Notes under the pieces: generated by a model
Database searches by the model: none
What the model was told of the DNA's origin: nothing
The model's input: only the letters and a program-made list of their open reading frames with translations
Shown: one piece after another, positions 1 to 4,721 of the stretch
Layout of the letters: every line of letters starts with the position of its first letter
How positions within the stretch are numbered: position 1 is the stretch's first letter
Made by a program: the position numbers and the translations under genes
Source of the DNA: GWA1-39-11 sp964640435
GTDB lineage: Bacteria > Patescibacteriota > Microgenomatia > Levybacterales > GWA1-39-11
Assembly (NCBI GenBank): GCA_964640435.1
Contig: CAZXFJ010000042.1
Coordinates: 1 to 7,807 of the forward strand
DNA length: 7,807 nt
Direction: 5' to 3'

Positions 1-166
1 TTGCATTTATTAAATATGCTTCAGAGCCTGTAATCCTGACGTAGGAACCTGATATATCAGCATGACCTGTTCGGAGTGCTTTTACTTCAGAGCCGAGAAG
101 TGCAATTCCAGCTTCTAATTTTTCCTCAATTTTATAGGTTTTTGCAAACCTGTTATCAATTCTCAT
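1..166 (-). CDS. smpB: SsrA-binding protein SmpB, N-terminal part (runs off the left edge)
   Basis: SmpB binds tmRNA (SsrA) and brings it to stalled ribosomes for trans-translation in the cytoplasm. Only the first 55 codons are present; the gene continues beyond base 1. The translation begins MRIDNRFAKTYKIEEKLEAG and contains GSEVKALRTG and the segment ISGSYVRI...EAYLINA. These match the conserved SmpB N-terminal pattern (N-R-A-x-x-x-Y-x-I, EAGI-x-L-x-G-(T/S)EVK-(S/A)-(L/I)R, DSY-x-R-I, E-x-(F/Y)-L-x-N), which forms the tmRNA-binding beta barrel in the known family. The ATG at 166-164 is chosen because the homology starts immediately after it and an extended -10 promoter ends six bases upstream, predicting a leaderless mRNA. 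It starts 27 bases after the stop of the preceding large gene and seems to be its own transcription unit. Two of its six Ile codons are AUA. Confidence 0.93.
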   Translation of the reverse strand, partial: MRIDNRFAKTYKIEEKLEAGIALLGSEVKALRTGHADISGSYVRITGSEAYLINA

Positions 167-172
167 GAAGAT

Positions 173-181
173 ATTATACCA
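173..181 (-). promoter_or_regulatory. Extended -10 promoter of smpB
   Basis: On the minus strand the bases read TGGTATAAT: a perfect TATAAT (178-173) with the TGn extension (181-179). A start about seven bases beyond the hexamer would fall on the A of the smpB ATG (166), so the transcript would be leaderless. A TTGACC (204-199) lies upstream but at a 20-base spacing, too long to count as a good -35. Confidence 0.7.
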
Positions 182-193
182 GTAACGAAGCTT

Positions 194-1990
194 TTAGAGG
201 TCAAAAGAATAGAGTTTGTTTGAAATAACAACGTAAATTTTCTTTCCTGTTTCATCGACTGCAAAACTTGTTGCTCCTGATAGGTCTTTTGATGCATATT
301 GATTTTTAATTGATCCATCGCTTTTTGAGATAGCAATAATTCTACTGTTACCTGGATCAAGTACATACAAATCATCATAGTCAACACTGGTAAATAGCTC
401 TGCGTCATTTGATAATGTTTTTAATCCACTTACGCTAAATGTATCTTCTGCGCCTTTTGTAAACTTACGAATTGATCCATCATCAATTACAAATATTGAT
501 GAATCAATAGCCATGCTTGTCGCATCAGATAATTTTTCATCTTTAAGGTAGTCACTTTGCGTTGTTCCACCAGCATATTTATCAATCATAGTTTTTGTAA
601 GTCCATAAAGGTTTGAGCCAAAAGTATCAAGAGCAATTGTCCCCTCGGCATCTGAGGATTTTACTGATGTAGTTGTTGTACCTGTTTTTGTACTCTGCGT
701 AATACCTGATTCTCCCATCACATATATTGTTCCTGTTTCATTTTCTGTGATAGCAACAGGGCTTGAATTTTTAGTTTCAAAATCATCTTTTGCGCTACCA
801 TTACTATCAAGAAGTGTAATTTTTCCATCCTTATCTGCAACAACTAATTGATTGTCTTTAAAGGTAACAAGATTTGTAGATTTATCATAAATTATTTTTT
901 GTCCTGCGAGGGTTGATCCGCTTCCAAGTTCTCCAATTTTGCTTTCAACTTTGCCGATAAATTCATCAAGTTTTTTACGCTCTGCGGTTCCTGCTTTAAT
1001 AGTACCTTGTTGTGAATCGAGGTCTTCTTTTAGTGAATTAAACTCATCAAGGGCGAGAGTTTTATTAAGTGAAACCAGGGCATCTGCTTCTTCAAATTTC
1101 TTCTGAGCAGGTCCTAGGATTTCGTTAAGAGTTGCTTCACGTCTTGCTGTTTCTCGTCTTCCGTTTTCAAAAAATACGCTTCCGACCAAGATAGCAATTA
1201 AAATAACAATGGCAATGATAATAAGTTTTTTAGATCCAAGTTTTAGTCCTGATTTCCTTGGTGTGATTGGGGGCGTATCAAAACTATCTCTTGGTCTTTC
1301 GATTTCCTCAGTTTCTTCTTTTATTTCCTCTTTTGTTTCTTCTTCGGGAATTTCCTCCTCTAATGTAGCCGAAGAGGCTACCTCTTCAGTAGTTGTTTCT
1401 GTTTCTTCGGTTTGATACTCAAGAATAATAGATGCTTCTGTGCCAATTGCTTCAGCATGAATAATTGGAGCAATATTTTCAGATATTTGATCAAACTCAT
1501 TGCCTTCAATTGCCTCATTAAGTTTGTCGAGTGGTATTTTTCCTGAAAAGTCATTTGTTTCAAGAATTATTATGTCGCCATTTTTAAGTTCACCTGAAAA
1601 GGCACTAATTTCTCCTGGTGTTCCTTCAGCGATTGATCCCATACGACCAGCGCGTTTTAGAATAACTTGTCCTTTCTCGGCGATAATAATGTAGAGAACG
1701 TTTTCTGTGATCGTTGCAAGAACAACTGAGATTTCATGCTTTTTCTCTTGTGCCTGAATAGCATCCTCAACGCTTTGTTTTATGTTTTTAAGATTTTTTT
1801 CATCCAAAGAGAAGTATTCTCTTTGCATACGTTCAAATAGTTCTTTTCCTTCGGCAACTATATTTTTTTCATCTTCAGTTGCGCCTTTAATACTTAGAAC
1901 GATATAGAGGTTAAGAGTTGAATATGCCTGTGACCAGGTTGATTCGGTGGGCGTGGCTACAATTTTTGCATGACGAACCTTATGGGCCAT
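194..1990 (-). CDS. Membrane protein with degenerate PP2C-like domain, acidic linker, one TM helix and C-terminal beta-propeller
   Basis: Function unknown; 598 residues. Residues about 20-192 have the strand pattern of a PPM/PP2C phosphatase: NLYIVLSIKG (27-36), LYIIIAEKGQVILKRAG (99-115), NGDIIILETND (137-147) and GTEASIILEY (183-192) sit where PP2Cs carry VxDGxGG, GDSRxYxxRxG, GDxxLLxTDG and DNxTxxxV. The metal-binding aspartates are replaced, so any such domain is probably catalytically dead. Residues 194-232 are a Glu/Thr-rich linker. Residues 255-273 form one strongly hydrophobic membrane helix after a basic stretch, so the N-terminus should be cytoplasmic. Residues 275-355 look helical or coiled-coil. 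Residues 363-598 contain repeated strand-turn units such as FAVDETGKKIYVV and VDYDDLYVLDPGNSRI, typical of an NHL/YVTN-like propeller, predicted extracytoplasmic. It is the last gene of a three-gene operon, three bases after the preceding stop (TAATATATG) with no Shine-Dalgarno, so translation probably depends on coupling. The PP2C assignment is pattern-based inference; the linker-TM-propeller layout is firmer. Confidence 0.8.
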   Translation of the reverse strand: MAHKVRHAKIVATPTESTWSQAYSTLNLYIVLSIKGATEDEKNIVAEGKELFERMQREYFSLDEKNLKNIKQSVEDAIQAQEKKHEISVVLATITENVLYIIIAEKGQVILKRAGRMGSIAEGTPGEISAFSGELKNGDIIILETNDFSGKIPLDKLNEAIEGNEFDQISENIAPIIHAEAIGTEASIILEYQTEETETTTEEVASSATLEEEIPEEETKEEIKEETEEIERPRDSFDTPPITPRKSGLKLGSKKLIIIAIVILIAILVGSVFFENGRRETARREATLNEILGPAQKKFEEADALVSLNKTLALDEFNSLKEDLDSQQGTIKAGTAERKKLDEFIGKVESKIGELGSGSTLAGQKIIYDKSTNLVTFKDNQLVVADKDGKITLLDSNGSAKDDFETKNSSPVAITENETGTIYVMGESGITQSTKTGTTTTSVKSSDAEGTIALDTFGSNLYGLTKTMIDKYAGGTTQSDYLKDEKLSDATSMAIDSSIFVIDDGSIRKFTKGAEDTFSVSGLKTLSNDAELFTSVDYDDLYVLDPGNSRIIAISKSDGSIKNQYASKDLSGATSFAVDETGKKIYVVISNKLYSFDL

Positions 1991-1993
1991 ATA

Positions 1994-2230
1994 TTATAAG
2001 AATAGCACTGTTGCGCCAAGAAGCGCAAGAGATGCTATTAGATGCAAAAAGGTTATAACGTTTAGAACAGAGGAGAACCCTATTTGGTTAACCACTCGGT
2101 TAAGATTGTTGACCTGAATAGCGAGAATTAAAGCAAAGAGCCCGTAAAGCGCAATTAAGATTAAAAGACCAAAACGAAATATAATGTCTTGGCTACTGAA
2201 AAGTCCTTGTATAAAAGTCATTAAGTCCAT
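1994..2230 (-). CDS. Small two-helix membrane protein of unknown function
   Basis: This 78-residue protein has two hydrophobic helices, about residues 17-39 and 53-77, joined by a short polar loop (NNLNRVVNQIG). The C-terminus ends directly in the second helix, so there is no soluble domain. I do not recognise a named family; short two-TM proteins of this size are common as uncharacterised families in Patescibacteria. The start at 2230 is one base after the stop of the PH-domain gene (TAATATG) and 11 bases after a perfect AGGAGG; an in-frame ATG three codons on (2221-2219) is a less likely alternative. Its position between two other membrane proteins suggests that it assembles with or stabilises one of them. 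That is inference from operon structure only. Confidence 0.75.
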   Translation of the reverse strand: MDLMTFIQGLFSSQDIIFRFGLLILIALYGLFALILAIQVNNLNRVVNQIGFSSVLNVITFLHLIASLALLGATVLFL

Positions 2231-2231
2231 A

Positions 2232-2849
2232 TTAGTCTTTTCCTCCTATCATATCTGCTATTATTCGTACTATTCTTGCAGGTTCTGGTGCTCGATCGAA
2301 CTCAAAGTTTTCGTTGGTACCCGCTGTTTGAATATGAACATCCCCATAATTAAAGACAGATCGTATGGCTCCAACCTGATTGTATGTTACATCTTCAACT
2401 AAGCTTAATTTGGTTTCGCTAACTTCTTTAAAAAGAACTCCTGATACATCAAAGTCAATTATTCTTTTTGTTGTAACAAGTCCAATATTGAAATACCAAA
2501 GAGTAAATTCAACAATAATAAATCCGATAACGATTAAGTAATAAAATAGAGTTGCTAAAAGCAAAACATCTGAAGATACAATAAAAAGTGAATTGAAAAG
2601 TTGTGGGAAAGCTGAAATTATTGGAGGAATTAGAATAAGTAGAATTGCAGCAATAATCCATGGAACATTAGTTATAAGGTCTCGTCTAACAAGTAAAACT
2701 ATTTCTTCATCTTCTTCTTGGTTTTCAAACTTAACGTTTCCAGGATATAAAACCAGATTGGTAAAGAAATGTGCTGTGTTTTTGTTTGTGGGAGGTGTAT
2801 TGTTTTTTTCGCCAATTACAAACTCCCCTTCAAGATTTTCTTCTGGCAT
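2232..2849 (-). CDS. PH-domain (bPH2/YdbS-like) membrane protein
   Basis: This 205-residue protein has a soluble N-terminal part (1-60) with LYPGNVKFENQEEDEEIVLLVRR, which precedes the first helix in many bacterial PH membrane proteins. Two transmembrane helices follow, at about 62-82 and 95-117. The C-terminal bacterial PH-like domain (about 119-200) contains the usual pattern of WYF-x-x-x-x-(V/L)-TTKRIIDFD, a KEVSETKLSLVEDV segment, a short-loop YGDVHIQTAG strand pair and a final helix (PARIVRIIADMI). Members of this broad family are integral membrane proteins of poorly defined function; no enzymatic activity is expected. It is the first gene of a three-gene operon with its own extended -10 promoter. 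The ATG at 2849 is favoured because it is nine bases beyond the -10 element. The stop is one base before the next start, implying coupled translation. Family assignment is confident, function is not. Confidence 0.88.
   Translation of the reverse strand: MPEENLEGEFVIGEKNNTPPTNKNTAHFFTNLVLYPGNVKFENQEEDEEIVLLVRRDLITNVPWIIAAILLILIPPIISAFPQLFNSLFIVSSDVLLLATLFYYLIVIGFIIVEFTLWYFNIGLVTTKRIIDFDVSGVLFKEVSETKLSLVEDVTYNQVGAIRSVFNYGDVHIQTAGTNENFEFDRAPEPARIVRIIADMIGGKD
2242..2247 (-). promoter_or_regulatory. Shine-Dalgarno sequence of the two-helix membrane protein gene
   Basis: AGGAGG lies inside the last codons of the PH-domain gene, 11 bases before the ATG at 2230. The spacing is slightly long, but this is the only full Shine-Dalgarno I found near a start in the window. 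It supports translation of an internal operon gene that has no promoter of its own. Confidence 0.6.
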
Positions 2850-2858
2850 AATGAAGCT

Positions 2859-2867
2859 ATTATAGCA
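2859..2867 (-). promoter_or_regulatory. Extended -10 promoter of the PH-domain operon
   Basis: The minus strand reads TGCTATAAT (TATAAT at 2864-2859, TG at 2867-2866). The predicted transcript would start about two or three bases before the ATG at 2849. No recognisable -35 is present at 16-18 base spacing. The element lies in the 26-base gap after the SpoIID-like gene. Confidence 0.65.
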
Positions 2868-2875
2868 TTTTTGGC

Positions 2876-4558
2876 CTATTTCTTTTCTATATTGAAGAAA
2901 TTAAAGCCTGATTGTGGGATAGAAAGATGACCCGGAGCGCGCAAGTTAAATGCTCTTTTAAAGTCTTCGCCTGAAAGCGTAACACCATTAATTGTAACGC
3001 TATTTGTTGTTCCATTTCCTTGAGTTACATTAGCACTATTTGCTGATGATATTCCACCATTTCCTGAAACAAGATTGCGAAGCTCATCCATGCTATATGG
3101 ATTTCCTCCCCAACAAGAAGTAGTAACTGGAGTAATTCTTCCGGTATCGATCCCACTTGTTTTAAGAGCTATCGCTGCGTTTACTATATCTGCCATTTCT
3201 TCAGGTGAAAGCCATGGGTTTGATCTTCCGCATTTATCAGACGATGGGCTATACCCTTCTGTATACCAAGCTTTGTATAACCAGGGTGATCCGCCAATTT
3301 TGTCATAAGCTTTATCGATAAAATTACCTCCACCAGACCCGTCAGTTGTGTCCCAGCCAATAGGGGAAGCAAAACCTCCATGAGTTGAGGCATAATATGT
3401 TGTTACATCTTCTAGAACTTGACCTTTGGTTGCTTCAACTGCTGCTTTCCATTCCGCGGGTGGGTTATTTGCTTTACCATCGTTATATACTTGGCAGGCT
3501 TCAGTTGTACAAATTTCACTTCCTTGTTGCTTATAACGATATGCATAAGTTCTAGCAGCAATAGCCTGTGCTTTAAGCGCTTCGGGGTGCCATGAAGAAG
3601 GCATCTCTGCAATTCCTAGTAAGTACTTTCCTTCGAAATCCATTTCTCCAAATCCGGCAACTTTAATTGTTCCCCCAGTATCTTTATTAACTGGCTCTTT
3701 TCCATAATATGCTTTTAGAATTTGACTTGCATTTTGTCCTGATTGGGCTCTTCCTCGAGCTCCATACTGACTCATTCCCTTTCTGTGGGTATATGCTCCA
3801 AAAGAAAATACTGCAAAGTATCCACTTGGAGCGTTGTTACGAAATCCTTGAATTGAAGCATTAATATCATCTGCTAAGCTACTGTCTCCAATTGTTGCAG
3901 TGAAGCCTCCAGATCTTGAGTTAATAATTTCAGTTTGTCTTGCAGAAAGTGCTGCAATTTTTCCTGACAAATCTGCTTGGTAATCTTTTGCTCCTTTAAC
4001 AATTTTTGCAATTTCCGCCTGTTGTGGCTCAAGCTTTTTCTTAATTGCTGCAAGACCTGCTTCTTCCTCTTCAAGTTTTCTTTGTCGTTCCTCAAGATCT
4101 GAAATCTTTAGAGCAATACTTGTGATGGTATCTTTATCACGATCCGCACCCTTTTTCTGATAGACGATAAAACGAGTTACATCAGCAGCATCTTCACTTG
4201 ATAGAAAAACAAGAAGAGGTGAGAACGAATATGTTTTTATATAATAGTCACGAACACTTTTGTTAAATATATCTTTGTTTTTTGCTAAATCCTCATAACC
4301 TGCATCAATTATTTTTTTCTGAGCAGCTATGTTTTTCTCAAGGGATGATACTCGATTTTCAATTCCTGTAAGTTGAGTCTGAAGACTTTTAAGTTGTGAC
4401 TCGAGTGGAGCGGTTGCCTTTTGCGAAGCGGATAGGGCGCCTTGAAGATCTGAGATCTGTTTATTTAAATCATCAAGCTCGTCAGAATATACGGGAACTG
4501 TAGCGAACTTGAAAATGAGTAACAAAGCCACTACAAGCAGTAGAAGAAATTTCTTCAT
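2876..4558 (-). CDS. Secreted coiled-coil SpoIID/LytB-domain cell-wall protein
   Basis: This 560-residue exported protein is probably a peptidoglycan lytic transglycosylase. It has a signal peptide (MKK plus a hydrophobic core at 4-19, likely cleavage near VYS, 23-25). Two long heptad-rich coiled coils (about 27-105 and 145-212) flank a short segment containing YYIKTYSFSPLLVFLSSED, an arrangement like the PcsB/EnvC/CwlO arms that contact FtsX in other bacteria. The SpoIID/LytB part covers about 247-545: GMSQYGARG (261-269), YLLGIAEMP with the candidate catalytic Glu318, ALKAQAIAARTYA (327-339), CQVYNDG (355-361), AVEATKGQVL (373-382) and STHGGF (391-396). The GMSQYGARG block precedes the EMP block, the reverse of Bacillus SpoIID; as I recall, some actinobacterial relatives share this order. 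Cysteines are at 350, 355, 443 and 482. A SpoIID enzyme normally acts on glycan stripped of stem peptides, and no amidase is encoded nearby. The start is supported by the signal peptide and an extended -10 element 11 bases upstream. It appears monocistronic. Confidence 0.92.
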   Translation of the reverse strand: MKKFLLLLVVALLLIFKFATVPVYSDELDDLNKQISDLQGALSASQKATAPLESQLKSLQTQLTGIENRVSSLEKNIAAQKKIIDAGYEDLAKNKDIFNKSVRDYYIKTYSFSPLLVFLSSEDAADVTRFIVYQKKGADRDKDTITSIALKISDLEERQRKLEEEEAGLAAIKKKLEPQQAEIAKIVKGAKDYQADLSGKIAALSARQTEIINSRSGGFTATIGDSSLADDINASIQGFRNNAPSGYFAVFSFGAYTHRKGMSQYGARGRAQSGQNASQILKAYYGKEPVNKDTGGTIKVAGFGEMDFEGKYLLGIAEMPSSWHPEALKAQAIAARTYAYRYKQQGSEICTTEACQVYNDGKANNPPAEWKAAVEATKGQVLEDVTTYYASTHGGFASPIGWDTTDGSGGGNFIDKAYDKIGGSPWLYKAWYTEGYSPSSDKCGRSNPWLSPEEMADIVNAAIALKTSGIDTGRITPVTTSCWGGNPYSMDELRNLVSGNGGISSANSANVTQGNGTTNSVTINGVTLSGEDFKRAFNLRAPGHLSIPQSGFNFFNIEKK

Positions 4559-4569
4559 AGGGTTTATCC

Positions 4570-4578
4570 ATTATAACA
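4570..4578 (-). promoter_or_regulatory. Extended -10 promoter of the SpoIID-like gene
   Basis: The minus strand reads TGTTATAAT (TATAAT at 4575-4570). The likely start is about five bases before the ATG at 4558, leaving almost no leader and no Shine-Dalgarno. No -35 is visible at normal spacing. It lies between the UAU tRNA and the gene. Confidence 0.65.
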
Positions 4579-4605
4579 GATAAGATCAAACGGGGATTTG
4601 AAGAG

Positions 4606-4677
4606 TGGGCGCGATAGGATTCGAACCTATGGCCAGATGTGTATAAGACATCTGCTCTACCGCTGAGCTACACGCCC
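4606..4677 (-). tRNA. tRNA with anticodon UAU, predicted tRNA-Ile reading AUA
   Basis: A complete 72-base cloverleaf is present. The acceptor is GGGCGTG (4677-4671) pairing with CGCGCCC (4613-4607), with one G-U pair. The D arm is GCTC/GAGC with loop AGCGGTA. The anticodon arm is GATGT/ACATC (five perfect pairs) with loop CTTATAC, giving anticodon UAU (4645-4643) after U33. The variable loop is TGGCC and the T arm is ATAGG-TTCGAAT-CCTAT. The discriminator is A, and CCA is not encoded. UAU pairs with the AUA codon, so the standard-code assignment is isoleucine. Most bacteria read AUA with a CAU-anticodon tRNA modified to lysidine by TilS, so this gene is unusual. The body and the loop also resemble tRNA-Val(UAC), which would differ by one anticodon base (C36 to U36), so recent derivation from a Val tRNA, or a sequencing error, is possible. 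tRNA identity is certain; aminoacylation with Ile is inferred. Confidence 0.9.
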
Positions 4678-4691
4678 AAATATTGAACCTT

Positions 4692-4700
4692 ATTATATCA
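4692..4700 (-). promoter_or_regulatory. Extended -10 promoter of the UAU tRNA
   Basis: The minus strand reads TGATATAAT (TATAAT at 4697-4692). A start about seven bases on would give a tRNA leader of roughly eight bases. TTCATC (4720-4715) lies at 17-base spacing and is a weak -35 match (three of six). The element sits between the ATPase stop codon and the tRNA, indicating that the tRNA can be transcribed independently of that operon. Confidence 0.6.
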
Positions 4701-4721
4701 AGAAAGGGGGTAAAGATGAAG

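Noticed and set aside
1209..1415. Plus-strand Ser/Val-rich reading frame opposite the propeller protein.
   Set aside because: It is the complement of the Glu/Thr-rich linker and TM region, which gives low-complexity Ser/Val/Phe codons. No start signal was seen.
1993..1998. TATAAT just before the start of the 598-residue gene.
   Set aside because: It ends two bases before the ATG, so transcription would start inside the gene. It has no TGn extension and overlaps the stop of the preceding gene, where AT-rich sequence makes it likely by chance.
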